Assembly (NCBI GenBank): GCA_011052255.1
Contig: DRJJ01000303.1
Location: 1 to 25,212 of the forward strand
Direction: 5' to 3'
Origin: Gammaproteobacteria bacterium
GTDB lineage: Bacteria; Pseudomonadota; Gammaproteobacteria; DRJJ01
Length of the DNA stretch: 25,212 bases
Shown here: positions 7,322 to 13,480 of the stretch, piece after piece
Layout: each line of letters starts with the position of its first letter
Numbering within the stretch: the first letter of the stretch is position 1
The notes under the pieces: model-generated
Database searches by the model: none
What the model saw: only the letters and a program-made list of their open reading frames with translations
What the model was told of the DNA's origin: nothing
Made by a program: the position numbers and the translations under genes

Positions 7322-8365
7322 TTATTCAAACAGCATCACATCGGCCACCACCTTGGCCCAACTGGAAAACTGCGGTATCGAGAAGATGTCCTGACCGATA
7401 GCACGATGCAGATCCGACACCAGCATCACGCCCATTTCGCGCTGACTGAAACGGCCGGCAAAATCCAGTATGTGTCCAAGTATCTGATCGCTGTCAGCCT
7501 CTTCTCTGGACTTGATCGCACGTCCCACCAAAGCCGAGGCTACCGCATACTGCAGATCGACTTCTTTCGGAACCGTAACCGTTTCACCACGTAAAATAGC
7601 ATCGATATCAGGCAGCTGATCGAGGTTTTCAACAAATGCAGACAGCTCAATACCCGCCGCCGGCCCAACACAGGCCTGTAGGCTACCGAGCAACATCTCA
7701 CGACTGCCATCAAACTTCTGCAGCGCACGATGAGCAAACTCCCATGAGCGCGGGGACGGGAAGGCGACCGGATTATGTGCCGGATCAAAATCAAACAACA
7801 ACTCCGGGCGAAAACGCAGGAAGCCAATAATTCTTTCATCAATCCCGAATTTATAGGCCCAGGCCACCCAGTCATCGAGATTTACATCCACTTCAAAATG
7901 CGAGAAGCGATTGGCCAGTGGTGCCGGCATGGTATAGGTCACCCCACGGTCTCCCTGGCGGTTGCCTGCCGCAAAAATCGCCCAGCCTTGCGGTACTCTA
8001 TACTCACCCAGGCGTCGATCAAGGATGAGTTGGTAAGCAGCGGCCGAGACGCTCGGTGGTGCCGAGGTGATTTCGTCCAGAAACATGATCCCCGACGGAC
8101 CATGGCGCTCCAGATCCGGTAACATGGCCGGAGTGGCCCATTCAACATGCTCACCCACCCGAAACGGGATACCACGCAGATCACTGGGCTCCATCTGCGA
8201 CAGACGAATATCGACCAGCGGTACGCCATGGCGGCTGGCAATCTGCTCGACCATCTGTGATTTGCCCACGCCGGGCGCCCCCCACAACATCACCGGGGTG
8301 TGGTGACCACTGTAAGTGCTCGTAAATTCAATATCCATCATCGTTAACAGCTGTGCCGGGCGCAT
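7322..8365 (-). CDS. MoxR-family AAA+ ATPase
   Basis: A 347-residue AAA+ ATPase. Walker A GAPGVGKS is at residues 29-36, Walker B IMFLDE at 93-98, sensor 1 is in FAAGNRQGDRG, and the MPAPLANRFSHFEVDV segment carries the arginine-finger region characteristic of the MoxR/RavA branch. C-terminal region has the helical lid. The start is supported by GGAG seven bases before the ATG. It is the first gene of a two-gene unit with the VWA/HEALH protein, the standard pairing in which the ATPase remodels clients presented through the VWA partner. It is transcribed divergently from the response regulator at 8581. Confidence 0.92.
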   Translation of the reverse strand: MRPAQLLTMMDIEFTSTYSGHHTPVMLWGAPGVGKSQMVEQIASRHGVPLVDIRLSQMEPSDLRGIPFRVGEHVEWATPAMLPDLERHGPSGIMFLDEITSAPPSVSAAAYQLILDRRLGEYRVPQGWAIFAAGNRQGDRGVTYTMPAPLANRFSHFEVDVNLDDWVAWAYKFGIDERIIGFLRFRPELLFDFDPAHNPVAFPSPRSWEFAHRALQKFDGSREMLLGSLQACVGPAAGIELSAFVENLDQLPDIDAILRGETVTVPKEVDLQYAVASALVGRAIKSREEADSDQILGHILDFAGRFSQREMGVMLVSDLHRAIGQDIFSIPQFSSWAKVVADVMLFE

Positions 8366-8494
8366 AGTGACTCCAAATTAATCCAGGCCAAATAAAGCCC
8401 AATATCATACCAAATTAATCAGGATTATCCCTCCTATTTAATCGTGTGTTAGACCTTTATGGCTGAAAAATATCAAAAAAAAACCATAAGCCAC

Positions 8495-8522
8495 TTGCAT
8501 GCCGGATAAATACTGCTATTAT
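8495..8522 (+). promoter_or_regulatory. Probable promoter of the receiver-domain gene
   Basis: TTGCAT (8495-8500), a 16-base spacer, then TATTAT (8517-8522): two mismatches in -35 and one in -10. It would give a leader of roughly 50 bases before the ATG at 8581. An A-rich stretch lies just upstream at about 8466-8484. Confidence 0.45.
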
Positions 8523-8580
8523 TACATGGTAATTAATAGAGCAGCCTGTGTTCAGGGATGCTGCAACGTGAATATCAACT

Positions 8581-8934
8581 ATGGCCACACAACCTGTCAT
8601 CCTGCATGTCGAAGACACACCGGAGCAATTGCAACTGGTACGCGTGCTGTTGTCACCGGTTTGCAGCCTGCATCAGGCCACCACCGTGAGCGAGGCCAGT
8701 CAGTTGATTGAAAAGAATATTTTTGATCTGGTGCTACTGGATATGCAGCTACCGGATGGCAGCGGCCAGGAACTAATCGCTCAGATAAGAGCCCGTGCTG
8801 CCAGTACCCGCATCGTCCTGCACACTGCCAGTGATAATGCCGATATCAACGCAGCGGTTGATGGCGTTATCTCCAAAACAGATACCTCGGTAAAAGACCT
8901 GCGCAACCGGCTACTGGCTATGCTGGAGGCCTGA
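8581..8934 (+). CDS. Single-domain response regulator (CheY-like)
   Basis: A 117-residue stand-alone receiver domain. The acidic pair E11/D12 (HVEDTPEQ), the phosphoacceptor D54 (LVLLDMQLPDGSG), T82 (VLHTAS) and K99 (VISKTD) are all in their expected places, so it should be phosphorylatable. No output domain or C-terminal extension exists, so signalling must be by protein interaction. No histidine kinase is adjacent; the nearest is at 16878, and that one has an altered H-box. It begins a monocistronic unit, divergent from the MoxR gene and convergent with the Nudix gene, whose end it overlaps by 24 bases. Confidence 0.93.
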   Translation: MATQPVILHVEDTPEQLQLVRVLLSPVCSLHQATTVSEASQLIEKNIFDLVLLDMQLPDGSGQELIAQIRARAASTRIVLHTASDNADINAAVDGVISKTDTSVKDLRNRLLAMLEA

Positions 8935-9342
8935 TCGTTCACGCCACATGCGGTAGTCCTTCATGATCCGATCATGATCAAAGGCCAGCTGCGGTACATT
9001 GTCCGGGCTGAATATATCGATATTTTCCGCATCATCCTCGGCCCGCGGCTCACCCGTTGCACTGGCCACATAGACCACACTAACGGTATGACCGCGTGGG
9101 TCACGCGCAGGATCAGAATAAACCCCGAGTAGTGATACCAGTTCAATTTCCAGACAGGCTTCTTCCAGTGCCTCGCGCACCGTGGCCTGCTCAACGGTTT
9201 CACCCACATCAACAAAGCCTCCGGGTAACGCCCAGCCAGGCGGAGGGTTACGTCTTTCGATCAGCACAATGGGGCGGTCTGGCCGGTCGGTCAGTTCGAT
9301 GATGGCATCAACGGTGAGTGAGGGTGTTATAGGAGCGGGCAT
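8911..9342 (-). CDS. Nudix hydrolase
   Basis: A 143-residue Nudix-fold hydrolase that would cleave a nucleoside diphosphate linked to another moiety, most likely ADP-ribose-like by overall similarity. The Nudix box spans residues 42-64: G42, E48, then R56-E57 and E60-E61 (REALEEACL), so the metal-binding glutamates are intact; the usual glycine of the motif is replaced by Cys63. NPPPGWALPGGFVDVGE before it and LGVYSDPARDPRGHTVSVVY after it are typical of the ADP-ribose pyrophosphatase-like branch. Its last 24 bases overlap the end of the convergent receiver gene. The actual substrate cannot be read from the sequence. Confidence 0.92.
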   Translation of the reverse strand: MPAPITPSLTVDAIIELTDRPDRPIVLIERRNPPPGWALPGGFVDVGETVEQATVREALEEACLEIELVSLLGVYSDPARDPRGHTVSVVYVASATGEPRAEDDAENIDIFSPDNVPQLAFDHDRIMKDYRMWRERSGLQHSQ

Positions 9343-9382
9343 GTTCTGACCTGTAGAGTTCCGGCGTTTATGAGGTAATCAG

Positions 9383-9407
9383 TTTACGCTGCGCTAACCT
9401 GGCCTAC
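9383..9407 (+). repeat. Degenerate copy of the GTCGGGTTACGCTGT intergenic repeat
   Basis: TTTACGCTGCGCTAACCTGG followed by CCTAC resembles the two better copies at 10231-10260 and 12358-12387, with the first arm decayed. Same orientation as those copies. Confidence 0.45.
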
Positions 9408-9451
9408 AACTGTGTTCACTCAGGCTTGTGCTACTTTTGGTTTACTGTATG

Positions 9452-9476
9452 CGTTCCCACGCGGAGCGTGGGAACG
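9452..9476 (+). repeat. REP palindrome, copy 1
   Basis: CGTTCCCACGC-GGA-GCGTGGGAACG, an 11-base perfect stem with a 3-base loop. The similarity to copy 3 extends leftward (TTTTGGTTTACTGTATGC at 9435-9452), so the repeat unit is about 44 bases (9435-9478). Confidence 0.85.
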
Positions 9477-9681
9477 AGGGTGTTTTCTATTTCCCATTCA
9501 TATAATCTTCCTGAGTTATCTCGTTACCCGACAAAAGGGCGTCGTTAAATAATCAATTATTGCCAGGGATTGGCTCACTTGTTTCCTTTTCACCATAAAA
9601 TTTTCTATGTATCAAACCCTCTGCGCATGTACGCCGAAACATGACCTCCTCAAAAGGATAATCAATATAGACATCTTTCCT

Positions 9682-9706
9682 CGTTCCCACGCTCCGCGTG
9701 GGAATG
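9682..9706 (-). repeat. REP palindrome, copy 2, inverted relative to copies 1 and 3
   Basis: CGTTCCCACGC-TCC-GCGTGGGAATG followed by CATAC, i.e. the reverse complement layout of copies 1 and 3. It sits 10 bases beyond the transposase stop, so the gene is bracketed by inverted REPs (this one and 10138-10162). Confidence 0.85.
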
Positions 9707-9716
9707 CATACCGAGG

Positions 9717-10121
9717 TCACCATAACTTACAAACCTCAATCAGCCCCTCATCACCCAAATAATTCCGTGCACTCGAATAACGCCAGTGCTCAGCCTGATC
9801 AACATAACCTCGCTTGACCGGGTTCGCATGAATATAGTTAACCTTCTGCTCGTCTAAATAGTTTATTAATCGTCTTGCCGTATAGGATTTAAAACGTGCG
9901 ATATCGTCATCCAGTTGCTTACTCTGTACCACAAGATGAAGATGGTTTTCGAGAATAACATAGGCGTATAGCTTTAGACCTCTGGACACCAGGTAACGTA
10001 AAGAATCGAGAACGATATCAACTGTAGCAGGTCGGGTAAATACGGGGATCCAGTGCAGTACTGTACAGGTTACGAAGTGTGGTAACTCAGGGTCCAGGAT
10101 TTTATAGCAACTTCTGCCCAT
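9717..10121 (-). CDS. REP-associated tyrosine transposase, internally shortened
   Basis: A Y1/HUH single-strand transposase of the REP-associated (RAYT) type, 134 residues. The opening SCYKILDPELPHFVTCTVLH, the HUH motif ENHLHLV (His60, His62), FKSYTARRLINYL, and YIHANPVKRGYVD (Tyr96, the expected nucleophile) followed by EHWRYSSARNYLG are all family signatures. Relatives I remember have about 40 more residues between INYLDEQ and the KVNYIH segment, including an FWQEG-H-P motif; here they are absent without a frameshift, with the junction near 9845. I start it at the ATG at 10119-10121, because the 16 residues further upstream are only translated REP sequence. REPs flank it in inverted orientation. 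It is probably inactive, though both catalytic motifs remain. Confidence 0.75.
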   Translation of the reverse strand: MGRSCYKILDPELPHFVTCTVLHWIPVFTRPATVDIVLDSLRYLVSRGLKLYAYVILENHLHLVVQSKQLDDDIARFKSYTARRLINYLDEQKVNYIHANPVKRGYVDQAEHWRYSSARNYLGDEGLIEVCKLW

Positions 10122-10137
10122 TTTGGTTTCCTGTATG

Positions 10138-10162
10138 CATTCCCACGCGAAGCGTGGGAACG
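10138..10162 (+). repeat. REP palindrome, copy 3
   Basis: CATTCCCACGC-GAA-GCGTGGGAACG; upstream TTTTGGTTTCCTGTATG abuts the transposase start codon and matches copy 1 (10121-10164 against 9435-9478 with about four differences). Confidence 0.85.
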
Positions 10163-10230
10163 AGAGCATATTATTGCCAATGCCTATGGCTAGATAATGC
10201 CGATTGTTGTATGTGCTGCTATCAAATTAT

Positions 10231-10260
10231 GTCGGGTTACGCTGTACCAACCCAACCTAC
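10231..10260 (+). repeat. GTCGGGTTACGCTGT repeat, left copy flanking the effector cassette
   Basis: A 30-base element beginning GTCGGGTTACGCTGT and ending CCTAC. It matches the copy at 12358-12387 at 27 of 30 positions in the same orientation. The two arms (GTCGGGTT and AACCCAAC) form an imperfect hairpin. It ends just 4 bases beyond the stop of the cassette's last gene. Confidence 0.75.
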
Positions 10261-10264
10261 GGCG

Positions 10265-10720
10265 CTAATCAGGTGATTCGCCTGGTTTGAGATAGCTCAA
10301 CAAATCATCCTCGTCGACAGGGCCCGTGATCTCCTCGTCCAGGATCTCTTCATCGTTATCCCAGTACTCACCTATTGTCCACCAGATATTTGAAGCTCTT
10401 TTTCTGGCTTTATACATGTTCTCTCCATACTGCTTAATTACCTCCGGGGGGACGTAAGCCAGCCATTCGTCACCCAGTACGTCCATATCTTTGGATAATC
10501 CCTGCATGGAACCGGCCAATGAACATATAACGCCTGTATTTCCGTTTTCAACCTCATCTAAACCTTTTTGCGCTGACTTCACCATGTGCTCAATTAGGCA
10601 GCGCTCTTTCTTCCCATCCATCGCAACACTGGCATCAGGAATGCTATCGACTTGATCTTTGAGCAGCCGCTCTAACAGAACCGCTTTATTTTTTAAATTA
10701 ATTAACTTAATCTCGCTCAT
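10265..10720 (-). CDS. Unrecognised cassette protein, 151 aa, acidic C-terminus
   Basis: No family recognised. A soluble, mostly helical-looking protein, with no signal peptide or membrane segment. The N-terminal part (LINLKNKAVLLERLLKDQ) is basic and helical; the middle includes GLDEVENGNTGVICSLAGSM and ARKRASNIWWTIGEYWD; the last 35 residues are strongly acidic (DNDEEILDEEITGPVDEDDL). The ATG at 10718-10720 is preferred to a TTG two codons upstream. It begins 18 bases after the stop of the Tsi6-like gene in the same AT-rich block and most likely is co-transcribed with the PAAR effector. Position suggests a second immunity or accessory protein; this is inference from context alone. Confidence 0.7.
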   Translation of the reverse strand: MSEIKLINLKNKAVLLERLLKDQVDSIPDASVAMDGKKERCLIEHMVKSAQKGLDEVENGNTGVICSLAGSMQGLSKDMDVLGDEWLAYVPPEVIKQYGENMYKARKRASNIWWTIGEYWDNDEEILDEEITGPVDEDDLLSYLKPGESPD

Positions 10721-10738
10721 GCACAACTATGTATAATG

Positions 10739-11017
10739 TCAATCATCATCTAGAACTCGAGACACTTTATCGATATATTCCTTTAGCTCCAGCTCTTTTG
10801 GGCTTGCAAATTCTCTTGAAGCTAAAATCCCGTATGTAAATTGTCTACCCGCTTCTAACGCTAACGCAGGATTTTTACCTTCTAGAGCATTGTCTCGGAT
10901 GAAAATCATTTGCTGCTTAATGGATTCCAATACTTCAGAAGATCCTTCATCATTTATTTGCTGAAATATTTTTTTTATAGCCGTATCTGAGCATTCTGCA
11001 AGCATCCTGTAATCCAT
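10739..11017 (-). CDS. Tsi6-like immunity protein
   Basis: A 92-residue all-helical protein directly after the PAAR effector (2 bases gap). The sequence IKQQMIFIRDNALEGKNP, then the ALEAGRQFTYGILASREF and SPKELELKEYIDKVSRVL segments, has the same layout as Tsi6 of Pseudomonas aeruginosa as I remember it (a Gln-Leu-Gln-Tyr-Ile-Arg-like helix, then a helix containing GSIAVKEF, then an acidic E-L-x-x-A-L helix). Tsi6 blocks the NAD(P) glycohydrolase Tse6, which agrees with the toxin domain predicted upstream. It would bind and neutralise the toxin in the cytoplasm of the producer and its kin. The similarity is weak and remembered rather than searched; the position is the stronger argument. Confidence 0.65.
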   Translation of the reverse strand: MDYRMLAECSDTAIKKIFQQINDEGSSEVLESIKQQMIFIRDNALEGKNPALALEAGRQFTYGILASREFASPKELELKEYIDKVSRVLDDD

Positions 11018-11019
11018 AA

Positions 11020-12267
11020 TCAGTTCCCTATCTTATTGATAGATATAATACGTTTTTTCAATTTATCATTAATAAGTAATTGCTGCCCGCCGCCTTTAGT
11101 TTGTATTGGATTAGCGCTATTAGTCCAATTATCTAAAATAGGCTTCGAGTAAGAAAGCAAACCTGTTCCCTGAGGGACAGTGAATTTTGCCATCTTCCTG
11201 CCTTCTCCACTAATACCTAAAGAATCTGCTGACTGATTACCTTTAGGGTCAAACCAATTTCCAGGATACCCATGAGACTTAACATATTGGGCCATTGTAT
11301 CTGGAGGGGGAAATGGCATTACTTCTACAGGCTTATTCAAGTCAATGCCACCTATTCGAGTACCGTCAGAACTCCCTAGGGCATCTGCTATTTGATCTTT
11401 AGTGAAACCGTTATTTTCAAGATAGTTTCTGGCTACTTTTTTACGTGCCACAATCTGTTGTGGCGTACTACCATTCGCTTCAGCGAGTTTAATGTCTTGC
11501 TGAGTTGGTGTTAGTACTTTACCTGGAACCTCAGAGCCCGTGGACTGAGTGGTTTTATTCGACTGAGTTCCCGCTTGCAACATGGTACTTGCCAGACTTA
11601 ATATTTCAGGCGTCACCATCTCCCCTTCAGCCAGATTCTTGATCGCCTGTACCATTTGCTGCCCGGCATTGTCGATGACTTGCTGCTGTGCCGGCTTGGG
11701 CAATGTCGGCGCTGGCGTGGGTGGTGTGCTATTGGCCTGTTCCAGTCCGGTGCGTTGGGCCGGGTTCTGTACGCTGGAAGGTGCCGGGCGATCTTTGGGG
11801 CTCATATCGCTGTAGTAGGTTTTCCAGCTTTCGGTGGCTGCGGCTTTTCCGCGGTATTTAACCGCCATGTCAGCACGCATTTGCTGGTCCTGTATGGGAC
11901 TTGGGTTTTGTGCGGTACTGGATGCAGCGATGTAGTCGTCCCATTCGCCGGGTGCCAGCGGGCTGCCGGAGGGCGGACTGTCGCCGATTAGTACGTTGCC
12001 GGAACCGACTACGATTTTACCCCCGCAGTTGATCGCATCGGTAATACGAGCAGCTGGCATACCGTTGATTTTTACGCTGCTGGAGCCTTCAATGATGACA
12101 CGTACGCCGGGATGATGCGACGCCAGCTTGTCGCCTTTGCGTGCGGCCGGTATGCCGTTTATGAATACGTTGCCACTGGCGGTAGTTATTGGTGTGGGGG
12201 GTGCGGGGGGATGGCCGGTATCGATGTCGCCCAGTCGTGCGGCTGGCTGTTTGCTTTTTGAGCCCAT
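11020..12267 (-). CDS. PAAR-domain type VI secretion effector with C-terminal NAD-glycohydrolase-like toxin domain
   Basis: A 415-residue modular protein. Residues 8-96 form a PAAR tip domain (AARLGDIDTGHP, VFINGIPAARKGDKLASHHP, INGMPAARITD and CGGKIVVGSGNVLIGD). Residues about 97-250 are a disordered linker rich in Pro, Ala, Gln and Ser. Residues about 253-302 are helical (KKVARNYLENNGFTKDQIAD), and 304-412 look like the polymorphic toxin type 46/Tse6-related fold: GGIDLNKPVEVMPFPPPD, YPGNWFDPKG, LGISGEGR and ILDNWT, then KGGGQQLL. That fold is ADP-ribosyltransferase-like and in Tse6 hydrolyses NAD(P). No transmembrane region is present, unlike Tse6, so Eag chaperones are not expected. AGGG about 8 bases upstream supports the start. 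No VgrG or secretion genes are in the window, so it is an orphan effector gene. Base composition falls sharply downstream of about codon 230. Confidence 0.82.
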   Translation of the reverse strand: MGSKSKQPAARLGDIDTGHPPAPPTPITTASGNVFINGIPAARKGDKLASHHPGVRVIIEGSSSVKINGMPAARITDAINCGGKIVVGSGNVLIGDSPPSGSPLAPGEWDDYIAASSTAQNPSPIQDQQMRADMAVKYRGKAAATESWKTYYSDMSPKDRPAPSSVQNPAQRTGLEQANSTPPTPAPTLPKPAQQQVIDNAGQQMVQAIKNLAEGEMVTPEILSLASTMLQAGTQSNKTTQSTGSEVPGKVLTPTQQDIKLAEANGSTPQQIVARKKVARNYLENNGFTKDQIADALGSSDGTRIGGIDLNKPVEVMPFPPPDTMAQYVKSHGYPGNWFDPKGNQSADSLGISGEGRKMAKFTVPQGTGLLSYSKPILDNWTNSANPIQTKGGGQQLLINDKLKKRIISINKIGN

Positions 12268-12357
12268 AATAGTCCCTTATTTTCTCATCAAGTCCGTGTG
12301 ATGGTGCTGTCTTATCGTGATTTCATCATAACAAAATCAGGGTATTGTGCAAGATCT

Positions 12358-12387
12358 GTCGGGTTACGCTGTGCTAACCCGACCTAC
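12358..12387 (+). repeat. GTCGGGTTACGCTGT repeat, right copy flanking the effector cassette
   Basis: 30-base element with perfect 8-base arms GTCGGGTT and AACCCGAC around ACGCTGTGCT, able to form a hairpin. It lies between hslR and the PAAR start, direct orientation relative to 10231-10260. Confidence 0.8.
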
Positions 12388-12418
12388 AATCTTACTGAAA
12401 GTATTTGTTTTATATGAA

Positions 12419-12835
12419 TTAACCCTGCTTTCGCTGGAAACGGATGATATGGCGACGGTCTTTTTTATTGGGTCGACGGTTGGGCGAGGGATCGCTGCCT
12501 GCGAGTAATCGGCGTTCGGTTGCCTGCTGCTGGCGACGCTCGGCGCTGTCGGCACTCTCTTCGTACAGTAAAACGGCCTCGTTGGCTGGGCGGCGCTGCT
12601 TGCACAGGCCCAGGATGCTTAGTTCTATTTCTACCTGCCCGCGTGTGATGCTGAGTTGGTCGCCAATATGGACGGTAGTGGCCGGTTTTACGCGGTGGCC
12701 ATTCAGGTGCACCTTGCCACCTTGCACGGCTTCTGAGGCCAGGCTACGGGTTTTGAAAAACCGGGCTGCCCATAGCCATTTATCCAGACGTTGTTTTTCC
12801 GGGTGTGGCTGGCTGGCTGCGGGTTTTGAGGACAT
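12419..12835 (-). CDS. hslR: Heat shock protein 15 homologue, S4-domain RNA-binding protein
   Basis: HslR binds free 50S subunits carrying nascent chains and recycles stalled ribosomes. The 138-residue protein has an S4 domain at about residues 15-75: RLDKWLWAARFFKTRSLASE, then VQGGKVHLNGHRVKPATTV and GDQLSITRGQVEIEL. The C-terminal third is a basic tail (RPNKKDRRHIIRFQRKQG) as in E. coli Hsp15. The start at 12835 has a poor ribosome site; the gene begins 27 bases downstream of the bactofilin stop on the same strand, so it may be translated from a bactofilin-hslR transcript. No sigma-32 promoter was found directly upstream, although the E. coli gene is heat-induced. Confidence 0.92.
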   Translation of the reverse strand: MSSKPAASQPHPEKQRLDKWLWAARFFKTRSLASEAVQGGKVHLNGHRVKPATTVHIGDQLSITRGQVEIELSILGLCKQRRPANEAVLLYEESADSAERRQQQATERRLLAGSDPSPNRRPNKKDRRHIIRFQRKQG

Positions 12836-12862
12836 GCGGATCGGAATAACGTTGGACAGGAA

Positions 12863-13270
12863 CTATTCTGCCAGTGCACGCGTACTACGCTGATCTTCAA
12901 AATAGGTGACGTCCTGTTTCATCTGCATGCGGATCTCACCTTCGAATACGGCGCCCTCTGCAATCGCGATGGATTGCCCGCTGATATTGCCGGTTACCTG
13001 GGCGGTATTGGTGATTTCCAGTTTGCTGCGGGCGCAAATATCACCGTTAACCTTGCCACACAGGATAATGTAGTCTGCAGTCATATCACCCTGCCATTCA
13101 CCCCCCTCCTGTACTATCAGGGTTCCCTGCAGGTCTGCATTGCCTTCTACCCGGCCCAGGATGACGTAGTCATCTTTACCGCCCAGTGTCCCATTGATAA
13201 CGGAACCCTGACCAATAACGGTAGCGAATTTTTTGACCCGATCAGTTAAACGACGTTTTTGTTGTGTCAT
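12863..13270 (-). CDS. Bactofilin (polymer-forming cytoskeletal protein)
   Basis: Bactofilins polymerise without nucleotide through a right-handed beta-helix and localise envelope-shaping enzymes. This 135-residue protein shows the repeated 16-17-residue beta-helix turns: IGQGSVINGTLGGKDDYVIL, GRVEGNADLQGTLIVQEGGE, WQGDMTADYIILCGKVNGDI and then the ITNTAQVTGNISGQSIAIA turn ending AEGAVFEGEIRM. The N-terminus is short and basic (TQQKRRLTDRVKKF), without a membrane anchor. The C-terminal tail after residue 115 is non-helical. It is placed upstream of hslR on the same strand. A partner peptidase of the M23 family, often encoded next to bactofilins, is not present here. Confidence 0.92.
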   Translation of the reverse strand: MTQQKRRLTDRVKKFATVIGQGSVINGTLGGKDDYVILGRVEGNADLQGTLIVQEGGEWQGDMTADYIILCGKVNGDICARSKLEITNTAQVTGNISGQSIAIAEGAVFEGEIRMQMKQDVTYFEDQRSTRALAE

Positions 13271-13387
13271 AGCCTGCCCGAAGAGTTTCCAGTTCTGCTA
13301 AAAGACTATAGCAAAGCAGGCGCGGGTGCGATAGGAGATGTAAACTATATTGATCCCCTCGGCAACTGCTCCATGCGTTGCCCTACC

Positions 13388-13436
13388 GACGGCGTCCATG
13401 CCGTCGTCACCCCAACCCTCTCCCTGAGGGAGAGGG
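13388..13436. repeat. Two adjacent small palindromes downstream of htpG
   Basis: GACGGC-GTCCAT-GCCGTC (13388-13405) is followed by CCCTCTCCCT-GA-GGGAGAGGG (13416-13436). The second belongs to the very common CCCTCTCCC/GGGAGAGGG intergenic family in gammaproteobacteria; a decayed relative, TCTCCC-TCC-GGGAGA, lies at 20623-20637. No T-run follows on either strand within the expected distance, except a weak TTTAA on the plus strand, so I do not call it a terminator. Confidence 0.7.
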
Positions 13437-13480
13437 GGTTTAATGAATAACAGTGAATCACATCTGATTGATCAACCCTG

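Larger units (their letters stand above)
9343..9716. other. Repeat-rich intergenic region
   Basis: About 370 bases without a gene. It holds a degenerate copy of the GTCGGGTTACGC repeat family (9383-9407), a REP palindrome (9452-9476) and a second REP in the opposite orientation (9682-9706) just beyond the stop of the transposase. The remaining sequence has no frame or motif I recognise. Confidence 0.6.

Noticed and set aside
9435..10164. Repeats resembling a CRISPR array
   Set aside because: Only three palindromic copies, in both orientations, at irregular distances and without uniform spacers or cas genes; they are REP elements.
10122..10169. Upstream extension of the REP transposase by 16 codons
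   Set aside because: Those codons are translated REP palindrome; family members begin close to the later ATG.
13388..13440. Terminator for htpG
   Set aside because: Palindromes are present but no T-run follows on the minus strand; they look like common intergenic repeats.
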